Shown piece by piece: positions 34,640 through 44,314 of a stretch of 64,000 nt of DNA (positions are counted from its first letter, which is position 1; each line of letters starts with the position of its first letter). Source of the stretch: Yersinia aldovae ATCC 35236. GTDB taxonomy: Bacteria; Pseudomonadota; Gammaproteobacteria; Enterobacterales; Enterobacteriaceae. The position numbers and the translations under genes are program-made. Below the pieces are notes generated by a model. The model was not told the DNA's origin. It ran no database searches and was given only the letters and a program-made list of their open reading frames with translations. The DNA is taken from the NCBI RefSeq assembly GCF_000173735.1, contig NZ_ACCB01000011.1, positions 1-64,000 on the forward strand. Direction: 5' to 3'.

Positions 34640-35437
34640 AAGCAGCTCAGTTTTATAATCCCCGGCGGGGAAACGGAAAGGTACCGGCCCATCGGCAATG
34701 CCATCAAGAAACTGGCGCACCCGCGTGTCACCATTCGTTTGTAACTGCTCAGGCGTCCCTTCGGCGATAACATGTTGATCAGCAACGATATAGGCATAAT
34801 CAGCAATACTAAGCACCTCGGGCACATCATGGGAGACCACCACACAAGTGACTCCCAGCGCATGATTCAGCTCATCAATCAATTTTACCAGTACGCCCAT
34901 CGTAATCGGATCTTGCCCGACAAAAGGCTCATCAAACATAATCAGTTCAGGATCAAGAGCAATCGCCCGCGCCAATGCAGCACGCCGCGCCATACCACCG
35001 GAAAGCTCGGCTGGCATCAAGTTAGCAGCACCGCGCAAACCGACAGCTTCCAGCTTCATCATGACGGTGCTGTGTAGCAACTCTTCCGGCAAATGACTGT
35101 GTTCGCGTAATGGGAAAGCCACATTCTCAAATACGGTTAAATCAGTAAACAGTGCCCCCGATTGAAACAACATGCTCATTTTCTTGCGCACATCATACAA
35201 ACGCTGACGCGAAAGCGCTGGAATATTATCACCATCGAACCAGATTTCACCGGTATCAGGTGTCAATTGTCCACCAATTAGGCGTAACAATGTGGTTTTA
35301 CCAATCCCGGAAGGCCCCATAATCGCAGTCACCTTGCCGCGTGGAACCGTCATATTGATATCAGTGAATATAGGGCGCTCTCCACGGGTAAAACTCATCC
35401 CGCGAATTTCTATCAAATTCGACGCCAGTTGGTTCAT
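34628..35437 (-). CDS. mlaF: Phospholipid ABC transporter ATPase MlaF
   Basis: ATPase driving retrograde lipid transport from the outer leaflet, 269 residues. Walker A is GPSGIGKTTLLR, signature PAELSGGMARRAALARAI, Walker B ELIMFDEPFVGQDP, and the H-loop VVVSHD. The C-terminus reads GDYKTELLYTK; the final Tyr-Thr-Lys and stop are encoded by an ERIC end, so the native C-terminal residues seem to have been replaced. First gene of the operon. Confidence 0.96.
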   Translation of the reverse strand: MNQLASNLIEIRGMSFTRGERPIFTDINMTVPRGKVTAIMGPSGIGKTTLLRLIGGQLTPDTGEIWFDGDNIPALSRQRLYDVRKKMSMLFQSGALFTDLTVFENVAFPLREHSHLPEELLHSTVMMKLEAVGLRGAANLMPAELSGGMARRAALARAIALDPELIMFDEPFVGQDPITMGVLVKLIDELNHALGVTCVVVSHDVPEVLSIADYAYIVADQHVIAEGTPEQLQTNGDTRVRQFLDGIADGPVPFRFPAGDYKTELLYTK

Positions 35438-35783
35438 TATTATTCGTCCCTTAAGGCCATTTATGACTCATTTTGACACCAATGCTACATCAAATAGCAG
35501 CAATGAGCGCAATTGGAAGTATTTTGGCAATTTATTGACGCTTTTTTGTCGCCAAAGTTGCCATAAGTTTTACTTTTCTGGTTCTCACAGTCAAAATTAG
35601 AGGGAAAGTAAAAAAGTGTATTTTCAGTCATTGTTGCCTGACGACTCACATGTACCAACAGCGAAAACTGCTACCAACGGATCAAGATTATATATCCAAA
35701 GTCATTGGCGTTGCAGGAAGGCGACAAGCGAACGATCCCCTGTAACTTCAAGGACACAGGGTATACCCAATAAAGGACTCTGC
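35438..35783. other. mlaF-yrbG divergent region
   Basis: 346 bp between divergent operons. The part near mlaF is AT-rich and should hold the mla promoter; CTTTTTTGTCGCC and similar T-rich tracts are present near 35540. No gene is seen. A short ERIC lies next to yrbG. Confidence 0.55.
35691..35765. repeat. Short ERIC element upstream of yrbG
   Basis: TATATCCAAAGTCATTGGCG...TTGCAGGAAGGCGACAAGCG...CTGTAACTTCAAGGACACAG then GGTATA: both ERIC ends with the core deleted, 75 bp, ending 18 bp before the yrbG ATG and so likely in its 5' UTR. Confidence 0.85.
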
Positions 35784-36758
35784 ATGTTTCTTGCAATAAC
35801 ACTATTAATCATTGGATTGGTTTTATTAGTGTATGGCGCTGATCGATTAGTCTATGGCGCTGCGGTATTATCCCGTTCTTTCGGCATTCCCCCATTAATT
35901 ATTGGGATGACTATCGTCGGTATCGGTACGTCACTGCCGGAGTTGATTGTTTCAGTGACAGCGGCCCTGAACGACCAAACCGATATGGCGGTGGGGAATG
36001 TGCTGGGGTCGAATATTACCAATCTGTTGCTGATTGTAGGGGGCGCGGCCCTTATCCGCCCGCTGACGGTACGCTCAGAGATCCTGCGGCGCGAACTGCC
36101 GTTGATGTTGGTAGTCACGGTATTGTGTGGTTTTTTGCTGGCTGATAATCATCTGAGCCGGGGAGATGGCGTTATCTTGCTGCTGGCAGCGGCGATATTT
36201 ATCATTTTAATACTAAAAATCGCGCGGCTGGCACACGCTCAGGGAAATGATATCCTGACCCGTGAGCAATTAGCTGAATTACCTCAGGATAGTAGCAATA
36301 CCGTCGCATTATTGTGGCTGGTTCTGGCCTTCATTATTTTACCCCTGTCAGCCAAAATGATTATCGATAATGCCACAGTGATTGCCAGAGTCGCGGGAGT
36401 CAGTGAGTTGGTTATTGGCCTGACGGTCATCGCTATCGGCACCAGCCTGCCAGAATTGGCGACGTTTATCGCCGGGGCGCTGAAAGGGGAAGATGATATG
36501 GCTGTCGGCAATATCATCGGCTCAAATATTTTTAATATCGTGATTGTTCTCGGTGTGCCCGCTCTGCTGTCACCGGGAGAAATCAATCCCGAGGCTTTCC
36601 AGCGTGATTATTGGGTGATGCTCGGCGTCAGCGTGGTATTCACGCTGTTGTGTCTGGGGCGCAAACATCGAATCAACCGTATGGCTGGCACTCTGTTATT
36701 ATGTGGGTTTATCGCTTATCTTGCGGTGCTGTTTTTCGCTCCATTCAGTGCGGCATAA
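35784..36758 (+). CDS. yrbG: Calcium/sodium antiporter family protein YrbG
   Basis: CaCA-family membrane protein, 324 residues, about ten membrane helices. The two alpha repeats are GIGTSLPELIVSVTAAL...GNVLGSNITNLLL and AIGTSLPELATFIAGAL...GNIIGSNIFNIVI. The ATG at 35784 gives MFLAITLLIIGLVLLVYGAD as in the family. Ion selectivity has not been settled for E. coli YrbG. It heads the LPS operon but is not needed for LPS. Confidence 0.94.
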   Translation: MFLAITLLIIGLVLLVYGADRLVYGAAVLSRSFGIPPLIIGMTIVGIGTSLPELIVSVTAALNDQTDMAVGNVLGSNITNLLLIVGGAALIRPLTVRSEILRRELPLMLVVTVLCGFLLADNHLSRGDGVILLLAAAIFIILILKIARLAHAQGNDILTREQLAELPQDSSNTVALLWLVLAFIILPLSAKMIIDNATVIARVAGVSELVIGLTVIAIGTSLPELATFIAGALKGEDDMAVGNIIGSNIFNIVIVLGVPALLSPGEINPEAFQRDYWVMLGVSVVFTLLCLGRKHRINRMAGTLLLCGFIAYLAVLFFAPFSAA

Positions 36759-36788
36759 CATAAACAATGCCGTATACAGGAACCAAAT

Positions 36789-37793
36789 ATGTCTACTTTT
36801 GATTTACAGCCGGATCTTGATTTACAGCGAGGAGTGAATTTCCAGCAGGCGGGTAAACAGGTATTACACATTGAGCGCGAAGGGTTGGCACAACTCGGTC
36901 AATACATTAATGACGATTTCGCCAAAGCCTGTGAGACGATATTTAACTGTCATGGCAAAGTCGTGGTAATGGGGATGGGCAAATCTGGGCATATTGGTTG
37001 CAAAATTGCCGCCACTTTTGCCAGCACAGGTACTCCTGCATTCTTTGTTCATCCGGGCGAGGCCAGCCACGGTGACCTTGGCATGGTGACACGCCAGGAT
37101 ATTGTGTTAGCCATCTCAAATTCAGGGGAATCCAACGAAATTCTCGCGTTGATTCCGGTACTTAAGCGCCAGAGAATCCCGCTTATCTGCATGAGCAATA
37201 ACCCTGAAAGTACGATGGGTAAAGCCGCTGACATCCATTTGTGCATTAAAGTGCCACAAGAAGCCTGTCCGCTAGGTTTAGCCCCCACCACCAGCACCAC
37301 CGCGACGCTGGTGATGGGCGATGCACTCGCGGTCGCATTGCTGCAAGCGCGTGGTTTCACTCAGGAAGATTTTGCCCTTTCCCACCCCGGCGGCGCGCTG
37401 GGCCGCAAATTGCTGTTACGGATCAGCGATATTATGCACACCGGTGCAGATATTCCTCACATCAGCCCTGATGCTTCATTACGAGATGCCCTACTGGAAA
37501 TTACTCGGAAAAATCTGGGTTTAACCGTAATCTGTGACGATTTGATGATGATTAAAGGTATCTTTACCGATGGCGACTTGCGGCGAGTATTTGATATGGG
37601 AATTGATCTGAATAACGCGAAAATTGCGGATGTCATGACCGGCGGAGGTATCCGGGTGCGGCCAACCATGCTGGCGGTGGATGCTCTCAACCTGATGGAG
37701 TCACGCCATATTACCGCATTGTTAGTGGCCGATGGCGATCAATTGCTGGGTGTGGTGCATATGCACGACATGCTGAGAGCCGGTGTAGTTTAA
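36789..37793 (+). CDS. kdsD: D-arabinose 5-phosphate isomerase KdsD
   Basis: Converts ribulose 5-phosphate to arabinose 5-phosphate, the first step to KDO for LPS. 334 residues: SIS domain about 40-180 (VVVMGMGKSGHIGCK, AISNSGESNEIL) and two CBS domains about 210-330 (ITRKNLGLTVICDD, SRHITALLVADGD). The residue after HIG is Cys where E. coli has Arg. Confidence 0.96.
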   Translation: MSTFDLQPDLDLQRGVNFQQAGKQVLHIEREGLAQLGQYINDDFAKACETIFNCHGKVVVMGMGKSGHIGCKIAATFASTGTPAFFVHPGEASHGDLGMVTRQDIVLAISNSGESNEILALIPVLKRQRIPLICMSNNPESTMGKAADIHLCIKVPQEACPLGLAPTTSTTATLVMGDALAVALLQARGFTQEDFALSHPGGALGRKLLLRISDIMHTGADIPHISPDASLRDALLEITRKNLGLTVICDDLMMIKGIFTDGDLRRVFDMGIDLNNAKIADVMTGGGIRVRPTMLAVDALNLMESRHITALLVADGDQLLGVVHMHDMLRAGVV

Positions 37794-37806
37794 TAAAAGG
37801 TAAATT

Positions 37807-38367
37807 ATGAGCACCCCTTATCTGGACACATGCTATGGGCCAGTCGCAAGCAGCGTGATGCAGCGCGCGGCGAAAATTCGCCTGCTGATTTGTGATGTTG
37901 ATGGCGTGATGTCCGATGGCCTGATTTATATGGGTAATCAGGGCGAAGAGCTGAAAGCATTCAACGTACGTGATGGCTATGGCATCCGCTGCCTGATAAC
38001 CTCAGGTATTGAAGTGGCGATTATTACTGGTCGCCAGGCCAAATTAGTGGAAGACCGCGCTAACACATTGGGCATTACCCACCTTTATCAAGGGCAATCT
38101 GATAAGCTGATCGCCTATAATGAATTATTAGCGGCATTACGATGTGAGCCTGAACACGTGGCTTATATTGGTGATGACCTGATCGATTGGCCGGTAATGG
38201 CCCGTGTTGGGTTATCGGTCGCCGTAGCTGATGCTCACCCATTGCTGCTGCCAAAAGCGCACTACGTTACACAGATTAATGGCGGGCGCGGTGCGGTACG
38301 TGAAGTCTGTGATTTAATATTATTGGCTCAAGATAAGCTTGACGGTGCCAAAGGATTGTCGATATGA
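37807..38367 (+). CDS. kdsC: KDO 8-phosphate phosphatase KdsC
   Basis: HAD-family phosphatase making KDO from KDO 8-phosphate; 186 residues. The nucleophile motif is LLICDVDGVMSDG, motif II VAIITGRQAK, and motif III AYIGDDLIDWPVM. Overlaps lptC by 4 bp (ATGA). Confidence 0.96.
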   Translation: MSTPYLDTCYGPVASSVMQRAAKIRLLICDVDGVMSDGLIYMGNQGEELKAFNVRDGYGIRCLITSGIEVAIITGRQAKLVEDRANTLGITHLYQGQSDKLIAYNELLAALRCEPEHVAYIGDDLIDWPVMARVGLSVAVADAHPLLLPKAHYVTQINGGRGAVREVCDLILLAQDKLDGAKGLSI

Positions 38368-38927
38368 GTACAACAAGACGCTGGATAACAATATTTCTGG
38401 CACTGGTTGCTTTGGCACTAATTGGCTGGAATATGTCCGGTTTTAATCAGCAGAGCATCCCAAAAGTGACGGATGATACTGAGCCGTCTTCGCAGAGCCA
38501 ACATACTGTGACCGTGGTTTTTAATCCAGTCGGGCAATTAAATTACAAATTGGTGGCGGAAGACGTTCAGAACTTCAGCGTTCAGGAATTAACCTGGTTT
38601 ACCAAACCGGTTATGACTCTGTTTGGTGATAATGCGGTTGCAACCTGGACAGTGCGGGCTGATCGCGCCAAGTTGACCGATGATAAAATGCTCTATTTGT
38701 ATGGTCATGTTGAAGTTGATAGCCTGACCCCGGACGCACAGTTACAAAAAATTAAAACCGATAACGCCCAGGTTAATTTGATCACTCAGGATGTATCCTC
38801 AGACGATGAAGTTACCCTCTTTGGTGTTGGATTTACATCTAACGGCATGAAAATGCGTGGGAACTTGCGGGATAAAACCGCCGAGCTGATTGAAAAGGTT
38901 AAAACCTCTTATGAAATCCAAAAATAA
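38364..38927 (+). CDS. lptC: LPS export protein LptC
   Basis: Bitopic inner-membrane component of the Lpt bridge, 187 residues. One membrane helix at about 7-24 (WITIFLALVALALIGWNMSG) and a periplasmic beta-jellyroll. Its 3' end overlaps the lptA start by 17 bp. Confidence 0.95.
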   Translation: MSTTRRWITIFLALVALALIGWNMSGFNQQSIPKVTDDTEPSSQSQHTVTVVFNPVGQLNYKLVAEDVQNFSVQELTWFTKPVMTLFGDNAVATWTVRADRAKLTDDKMLYLYGHVEVDSLTPDAQLQKIKTDNAQVNLITQDVSSDDEVTLFGVGFTSNGMKMRGNLRDKTAELIEKVKTSYEIQK

Positions 38928-39456
38928 AATTCGTCATCTTTTGCTTGCCAGCTCACTTTTGGCCACAAGCCTGCCTGCTCTGGCGTTAACCGGCGATACC
39001 GATCAACCGGTTAACGTTGACTCAGTCAAACAAGCGTTAGATATGGCGGCGAATACCGTCACCTTCACCGACAACGTGATTATCAGGCAAGGTACCATTG
39101 AGATTAAGGCTGATAAAGTGGTCGTTACCCGCCCTGGCGGTGATCAGAGCAAAATGGTCATCGAAGGTTATGGTAATCCAGTGACTTTCTACCAGATGCA
39201 GGACAGCGGTAAGCCGGTCAAGGGGCATGGGCAGAAATTGCGTTACGAGGTTGCCAATGACTTTGTGGTGTTGACGGGCAATGCCTACCTGGAGCAACTT
39301 GATAGTAATATCAAAGGCGACCGCATCACTTATCTGGTGAAAAAACAGCAGATGGAAGCCTTCAGTGATAAAGGCAATCGCGTGACAACGGTACTGTTAC
39401 CGTCTCAATTACAAGACAAAGGGCCAGCAGCGTCAGGCCCAAAGAAGAGTAAGTAA
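38911..39456 (+). CDS. lptA: LPS transport periplasmic protein LptA
   Basis: Jellyroll protein that forms the periplasmic bridge for LPS between LptC and LptD, 181 residues. The ATG at 38911 gives a signal peptide (NKIRHLLLASSLLATSLPALA) and mature start LTGDTDQPVNVDS. Motifs TDNVIIRQGTIEIKADKV and DSNIKGDRITYLVK match E. coli. In E. coli an RpoE promoter lies inside the upstream gene. Confidence 0.95.
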   Translation: MKSKNKIRHLLLASSLLATSLPALALTGDTDQPVNVDSVKQALDMAANTVTFTDNVIIRQGTIEIKADKVVVTRPGGDQSKMVIEGYGNPVTFYQMQDSGKPVKGHGQKLRYEVANDFVVLTGNAYLEQLDSNIKGDRITYLVKKQQMEAFSDKGNRVTTVLLPSQLQDKGPAASGPKKSK

Positions 39457-39462
39457 TCATTT

Positions 39463-40188
39463 ATGGCAACATTAATCGCAGAAAAGCTGGCTAAGGCGTA
39501 CAAAGGCCGTAAAGTGGTCGAAGACGTCAGCCTAAACGTGAAGTCCGGTGAGATTGTGGGCCTGCTTGGGCCGAACGGCGCGGGTAAAACCACCACTTTT
39601 TATATGGTCGTCGGCATTGTCCAGCGTGACGCCGGGCGTATTGTGATTGATGACGAAGATATCAGCCTGTTGCCTCTGCATGAACGTGCACGCCGTGGCA
39701 TTGGCTATTTGCCACAAGAGGCTTCTATCTTTCGTCGCCTGAGTGTTTTTAACAATCTGATGGCGGTGCTGGAAATCCGTAAAGACCTGTCAACTGAACA
39801 GCGTCAGGAGCGCGCTGATGAATTAATGGAAGAGTTCCATATTACTCATTTACGTGACAGCCTGGGCCAATCACTCTCCGGTGGTGAACGTCGCCGGGTT
39901 GAAATTGCCCGCGCACTGGCTGCAAATCCTAAATTCATTCTACTGGATGAGCCGTTTGCTGGGGTTGACCCGATTTCTGTTATCGATATCAAGAAAATTA
40001 TTGAACATCTGCGCGACAGTGGTCTTGGCGTTCTGATTACCGACCATAACGTGCGTGAAACGCTGGACGTTTGTGAGCGGGCTTATATTGTAAGCCAGGG
40101 GCACTTAATCGCTCACGGTACACCACAGGAAATTTTGGCTGACGAACAAGTTAAGCGTGTTTATCTCGGTGAGGAGTTCCGCCTCTAA
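39463..40188 (+). CDS. lptB: LPS export ABC transporter ATPase LptB
   Basis: ATPase of LptB2FGC, 241 residues. Walker [16 protein letters not shown], signature [17 protein letters not shown], Walker [15 protein letters not shown]-loop ITDHNVRET. rpoN follows after 58 bp. Confidence 0.97.
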   Translation: MATLIAEKLAKAYKGRKVVEDVSLNVKSGEIVGLLGPNGAGKTTTFYMVVGIVQRDAGRIVIDDEDISLLPLHERARRGIGYLPQEASIFRRLSVFNNLMAVLEIRKDLSTEQRQERADELMEEFHITHLRDSLGQSLSGGERRRVEIARALAANPKFILLDEPFAGVDPISVIDIKKIIEHLRDSGLGVLITDHNVRETLDVCERAYIVSQGHLIAHGTPQEILADEQVKRVYLGEEFRL

Positions 40189-40246
40189 CCGCACGATTAA
40201 CTGGGTAAGACGCTTGTCATCCATAAAGGAAAATTAATACCGCATT

Positions 40247-41680
40247 ATGAAGCAAGGTTTGCAACTCAAGTTCAGCCAACAACTGGCGATGACTCCGCAG
40301 CTTCAACAGGCCATTCGCTTGTTGCAACTTTCTACGCTTGAACTCCAGCAGGAGATTCAATTAGCGTTGGAGAGTAACCCCCTGCTTGAGCAAACTGATC
40401 TTCACGAAGAGATTGATGCCAAAGAAATCGTAGACAGTGAATCTCTTGATACCCGCGAGGCGCTGGAACAAAAAGATATGCCGGAAGAGTTGCCGCTTGA
40501 TGCCACCTGGGATGAAATTTACACCGCAGGAACGCCATCAGGTATGGGCAATGATTACAGCGAGGACGAATTACCGGTCTATCAGGGGGAAACTACCCAA
40601 ACGCTGCAAGATTATCTGATGTGGCAAGTGGATTTGACGCCGTTCTCTGATACCGATGCCGCCATCGCAACCTCTATCGTCGATGCCGTGGATGAGACGG
40701 GCTATCTCACCGTCCCGCTGGAAGACATCTTAGAAAGCATGGGCGATGAAAATGTCGCACTGGATGAAGTCGAAGCGGTACTCAAGCGAATCCAACACTT
40801 TGATCCCATTGGTGTTGCTGCCAGAAATCTGCGTGAATGCCTGCTGGTACAGTTATCGCAATATGCCAAAGACACCCCCTATCTGGCCGAAGCACGTCTG
40901 GTCGTCAGTGAATATCTGGATTTGCTAGGCAACCATGATTTCCGCACGATGATCCGTTTAAGTCGGCTAAAAGAAGATACACTGAAAGAAGCGATCGCCT
41001 TGATCCAGTCGTTGGACCCGCGTCCTGGCCAATCTATCAATACCGGGGAGTCTGAATATGTCATCCCCGATGTGCTGGTACACAAAGACAAAGGCCAGTG
41101 GGTGGTCGAGCTGAATGCCGATAGCATTCCCCGTCTGAAGATTAATCAACAGTATGCGGCGATGGGCAGCAGTACGCGCAATGATAGCGACGGGCAGTTT
41201 ATCCGTAGCAATCTACAAGAAGCAAAGTGGCTGATAAAAAGCCTTGAAAGCCGTAATGAAACGCTGCTCAAAGTGGCGCGTTGCATTGTTGAGCAACAGG
41301 TCGCATTCTTTGAAAATGGGGCAGAATTTATGAAACCTATGGTGCTGGCTGATATTGCCCAAGCCGTAGATATGCATGAATCGACGATCTCCCGCGTGAC
41401 CACGCAGAAATTCCTGCACAGTCCTCGGGGGATTTTCGAGCTGAAATATTTCTTCTCCAGTCACGTCAATACCGATAGCGGGGGCGAAGCCTCTTCCACT
41501 GCTATTCGTGCACTGGTGAAAAAATTGGTTGCGGCAGAAAACCCAGCCAAACCACTGAGTGACAGCAAGCTCACCACACTGTTATGTGAACAAGGCATCA
41601 TGGTGGCGCGGCGCACTGTTGCGAAGTACCGAGAGTCGTTATCCATCCCGCCGTCAAATCAGCGTAAACAGTTGGTTTGA
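40247..41680 (+). CDS. rpoN: RNA polymerase sigma-54 factor RpoN
   Basis: Sigma-54, 477 residues like E. coli. Region I is Gln-rich ([20 protein letters not shown]), region II acidic (about 50-110), the core-binding region follows, and the RpoN box [12 protein letters not shown] is near the C-terminus. It recognises -24/-12 promoters of nitrogen and other genes. It leads rpoN-hpf-ptsN-rapZ-npr. Confidence 0.97.
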   Translation: MKQGLQLKFSQQLAMTPQLQQAIRLLQLSTLELQQEIQLALESNPLLEQTDLHEEIDAKEIVDSESLDTREALEQKDMPEELPLDATWDEIYTAGTPSGMGNDYSEDELPVYQGETTQTLQDYLMWQVDLTPFSDTDAAIATSIVDAVDETGYLTVPLEDILESMGDENVALDEVEAVLKRIQHFDPIGVAARNLRECLLVQLSQYAKDTPYLAEARLVVSEYLDLLGNHDFRTMIRLSRLKEDTLKEAIALIQSLDPRPGQSINTGESEYVIPDVLVHKDKGQWVVELNADSIPRLKINQQYAAMGSSTRNDSDGQFIRSNLQEAKWLIKSLESRNETLLKVARCIVEQQVAFFENGAEFMKPMVLADIAQAVDMHESTISRVTTQKFLHSPRGIFELKYFFSSHVNTDSGGEASSTAIRALVKKLVAAENPAKPLSDSKLTTLLCEQGIMVARRTVAKYRESLSIPPSNQRKQLV

Positions 41681-41703
41681 CCTGAACTGAGAAGGAAGAC
41701 ACT

Positions 41704-41991
41704 ATGCAGCTCAACATTACCGGTCATCATGTAGAAATAACCGAAGCGTTACGCGAGTTTGTTACCACAAAATTTGCCAAACTTGAGCAATATTTTGATC
41801 GCATTAACCAGGTGTATGTGGTTTTAAGTGTCGAAAAAGTAAAACAAATTGCAGAAGCAACGGTGCATGTGAATGGAGGCGAGTTGCACGCTAGCTCGGA
41901 CCAAGAAGATATGTATGCCGCAATTGATATTTTGGTTGATAAACTGGCCCGCCAGTTGAACAAACATAAAGATAAATTGAAACAGCATTAA
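41704..41991 (+). CDS. hpf: Ribosome hibernation promoting factor HPF
   Basis: Short-form HPF (YhbH), 95 residues, which drives 70S dimerisation to 100S with RMF in stationary phase. Starts MQLNITGHHVEITEALREFV and contains HVNGGELHASSDQEDMYAAID, the family signature. 23 bp after rpoN. Confidence 0.96.
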   Translation: MQLNITGHHVEITEALREFVTTKFAKLEQYFDRINQVYVVLSVEKVKQIAEATVHVNGGELHASSDQEDMYAAIDILVDKLARQLNKHKDKLKQH

Positions 41992-42041
41992 GAATCTTTG
42001 CGGCTATTATTCACCAACCAAGGTTTACACTCGCTACTTAG

Positions 42042-42083
42042 CCTGAACCGGTAGTAGGAAATATCTCCACCACCGGTTTCAGG
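42042..42083 (+). other. Long hairpin between hpf and ptsN
   Basis: CCTGAACCGGTAGTAGG (42042 on) can pair with TCCACCACCGGTTTCAGG (to 42083), an imperfect stem of about 17 bp. No T-run follows, so it is more likely an mRNA processing or stability element than a terminator. Confidence 0.5.
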
Positions 42084-42112
42084 TGTAAAACAGCGTTTAA
42101 GTGAAAGATGAG

Positions 42113-42595
42113 ATGATCAACGATCCAGCATTGCAATTAAGCTCGGTATTAAATATCGAGTGCACCAAAAGCGCCGTACATTGCACCAGTAAAAAACGGG
42201 CTTTGGAAATTATCAGCGAGTTAGCGGCCAGGCAGCTAAACCTGCCATCACAGGTCGTTTTCGATGCGGTACTAACACGCGAACGCATGGGCAGTACCGG
42301 TATTGGTAACGGTATCGCGATACCTCACGGCAAGTTGGAAGAAGATACACTGCGTGCAGTGGGTGTATTTATCCGTCTGGAACAACCAATAGCCTTCGAT
42401 GCTATTGATAACCAACCGGTTGATCTATTATTTGCCTTGTTGGTTCCGGCAGATCAATGTAAAACTCATTTACACACTTTGTCTTTAGTGGCCAAGAGAT
42501 TAGCTGATAAAACAGTGTGTCGGCGTTTACGTGCAGCGCAAAGTGATGAAGAGCTTTATCAGATAATGACAGAAGTGCCGTCAGAAACAGCGTAA
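42113..42595 (+). CDS. ptsN: Nitrogen-regulatory PTS EIIA PtsN
   Basis: EIIA(Ntr), 160 residues; receives phosphate from NPr and regulates potassium transport and other systems. The phosphorylated His72 is in GIGNGIAIPHGKLEED. Start choice: ATG at 42113 (MINDPALQLS) fits E. coli; an in-frame GTG four codons upstream (42101) is possible. Confidence 0.95.
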   Translation: MINDPALQLSSVLNIECTKSAVHCTSKKRALEIISELAARQLNLPSQVVFDAVLTRERMGSTGIGNGIAIPHGKLEEDTLRAVGVFIRLEQPIAFDAIDNQPVDLLFALLVPADQCKTHLHTLSLVAKRLADKTVCRRLRAAQSDEELYQIMTEVPSETA

Positions 42596-42704
42596 CTTGG
42601 CAAATAGCGTCTGTTTTGTTCGCTATGTCCGGCTCTTATAGCCGGAATGCAGGTTCCTAATTGTGGCGATAAACGCCAATGAGATACCAAGGGGAGTCAC
42701 TCAC

Positions 42705-43559
42705 ATGGTGCTGATGATTGTCAGCGGCCGTTCCGGTTCAGGGAAGTCTGTTGCTTTGCGTGCCTTGGAAGATATGGGCTTTTATTGTGTCGATAACTTG
42801 CCCGTAGTTCTGCTGCCACAATTGGCGAATACACTTGCCGGGAGGAATATCTCGGCTGCGGTGAGCATAGACGTGCGCAATATGCCGGAATCTCCTGAGG
42901 TATTTGAACTCGCGATGACTCAACTGCCGGACAGCTTCTCACCACAGTTGCTATTTTTGGATGCTGACCGTAATACCCTGATTCGCCGCTACAGTGATAC
43001 TCGTCGTTTGCATCCGTTGTCGGCTAAGAATCTGTCATTAGAAAGTGCTATCGATGAAGAAAGTATCCTGCTGGAGCCTCTGCGCTCACGGGCTGATCTG
43101 GTTATTGATACCTCGGAAATGTCAGTACATGAGCTGGCCGAAATGCTGCGTACCCGCCTGTTGGGTAAACGTGAGCGCGAGCTAACGATGGTGTTTGAGT
43201 CCTTTGGCTTTAAACACGGTATTCCTATTGATGCCGATTATGTCTTCGATGTTCGTTTCCTGCCAAACCCACACTGGGACCCCAAATTACGTCCGATGAC
43301 AGGCTTGGATAAACCGGTAATCTCCTTCCTCGATCGCCATACTGAAGTGCATAACTTTGTTTATCAGACCCGCAGCTATCTGGAACAGTGGCTGCCGATG
43401 CTGGAGACCAATAACCGCAGTTATCTGACGGTTGCCATTGGTTGTACCGGCGGTAAGCACCGTTCGGTCTATGTTGCTGAGCAATTGGCAGATTATTTCC
43501 GCGCTCGCGGTAAAAATGTTCAATCGCGCCACCGAACTCTGGAAAAGCGTAAACAATGA
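42705..43559 (+). CDS. rapZ: RNase adapter protein RapZ
   Basis: RNA-binding protein guiding RNase E to the sRNA GlmZ, linking GlcN6P level to glmS expression. 284 residues from [20 protein letters not shown], after AAGGGGAG. Walker A GRSGSGKS, a C-terminal domain with [16 protein letters not shown], and a basic tail ALEKRK-like RTLEKRKQ that binds RNA. Overlaps npr by 4 bp. Confidence 0.96.
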   Translation: MVLMIVSGRSGSGKSVALRALEDMGFYCVDNLPVVLLPQLANTLAGRNISAAVSIDVRNMPESPEVFELAMTQLPDSFSPQLLFLDADRNTLIRRYSDTRRLHPLSAKNLSLESAIDEESILLEPLRSRADLVIDTSEMSVHELAEMLRTRLLGKRERELTMVFESFGFKHGIPIDADYVFDVRFLPNPHWDPKLRPMTGLDKPVISFLDRHTEVHNFVYQTRSYLEQWLPMLETNNRSYLTVAIGCTGGKHRSVYVAEQLADYFRARGKNVQSRHRTLEKRKQ

Positions 43560-43828
43560 CCGTCAAACAAACCGTTGAGATCAAAAACAAGCTGGGGATG
43601 CACGCCCGGCCAGCGATGAAACTGTTCGAGCTGGTTCAGAGTTTTGATGCAGAAGTGATGTTACGCAATGACAGTGGTACAGAGGCTGAAGCCAGCAGTG
43701 TGATTGCACTGCTGATGCTAGATTCTGCTAAAGGTCGTCAGATTGAAGTTGAAGCCACCGGCCCTGACGAGATTCAGGCGCTGGCGGCAGTGATTGAGTT
43801 GTTTAATTCCGGGTTTGATGAGGACTGA
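43556..43828 (+). CDS. ptsO: Phosphocarrier protein NPr
   Basis: HPr-like protein of the nitrogen PTS (npr/ptsO), 90 residues, passing phosphate from EI(Ntr) to PtsN. The active His16 is in [15 protein letters not shown]. Last gene of the rpoN operon; ATGA overlap with rapZ. Confidence 0.96.
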   Translation: MTVKQTVEIKNKLGMHARPAMKLFELVQSFDAEVMLRNDSGTEAEASSVIALLMLDSAKGRQIEVEATGPDEIQALAAVIELFNSGFDED

Positions 43829-43917
43829 GGTTTCAGTTCATGATTCACTGAAAGCAAATTCGAACTAACTCCCATTAGTAATCGTTTGCTAATCATAAAA
43901 AATACGGCTTTTCCCTC

Positions 43918-43945
43918 TTGCAGAGAAATCCCACGCGAGTATAAT
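43918..43945 (+). promoter_or_regulatory. pyrBI promoter
   Basis: -35 TTGCAG (43918-43923) and perfect -10 TATAAT (43940-43945), 16 bp apart, just upstream of the pyrL leader. Confidence 0.7.
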
Positions 43946-43967
43946 TCGCCACAATTTGCTGGGAGAA

Positions 43968-44114
43968 ATGATGAAAAGCCGCTTGAATTTTGCTAAACAT
44001 CGTCGTTTTGTTGAAAATGACCCGATCGATGGTCGACAAAATAGACTACTAGCAGGCAGCCAATTGCCATTCATTCTCCCGTTGCTAAACCGATCTCGTA
44101 AGGCCCCTCATTGA
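43968..44114 (+). CDS. pyrL: pyrBI leader peptide PyrL
   Basis: A 48-codon ORF starting ATGATG after GGGAGAA, with the product MMKSRLNFAKHRRF... and near its end QLPFILPLLNRSRKAPH. E. coli PyrL has a related LPFFFPL...NRG stretch at this place. The TGA stop lies in the middle of the attenuator hairpin, so a ribosome close behind RNA polymerase would block the hairpin. In E. coli, low UTP makes polymerase pause and lets translation catch up, giving pyrBI expression when pyrimidines are scarce. Confidence 0.85.
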   Translation: MMKSRLNFAKHRRFVENDPIDGRQNRLLAGSQLPFILPLLNRSRKAPH

Positions 44115-44128
44115 GGGGCTTTTTTTTT
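44103..44128 (+). terminator. pyrBI attenuator
   Basis: GCCCCTCA/TTGAGGGGC with nine T residues after it. It overlaps the end of pyrL and is the UTP-sensitive attenuator. Confidence 0.92.
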
Positions 44129-44173
44129 GTCTGCTGATCGGAGCCAAATTAAGCATTATCACTAATTAAAATA

Positions 44174-44300
44174 TATACCCTAAATAATTCGAGTTGCAGG
44201 AAGGCGGCAACTGAGCAAATCCCCAGGAGCTTACACAAGTCAGCGGCTGGGGTGAGCGAAAGCCGCCAACACACATGCAGCTTGAAGTATGACGGGTCAC
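44174..44300. repeat. Full-length ERIC between attenuator and pyrB
   Basis: TATACCCTAAATAATTCGAG at the left, core AAATCCCCAGGAGCTTACAC and GGCTGGGGTGAGCGAAAG, right end CAGCTTGAAGTATGACGGGT: a near-consensus 127-bp ERIC. It ends 15 bp before the pyrB ATG and is part of every pyrBI mRNA that passes the attenuator. Confidence 0.93.
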
Positions 44301-44314
44301 ACAGGAGAGCGAAA

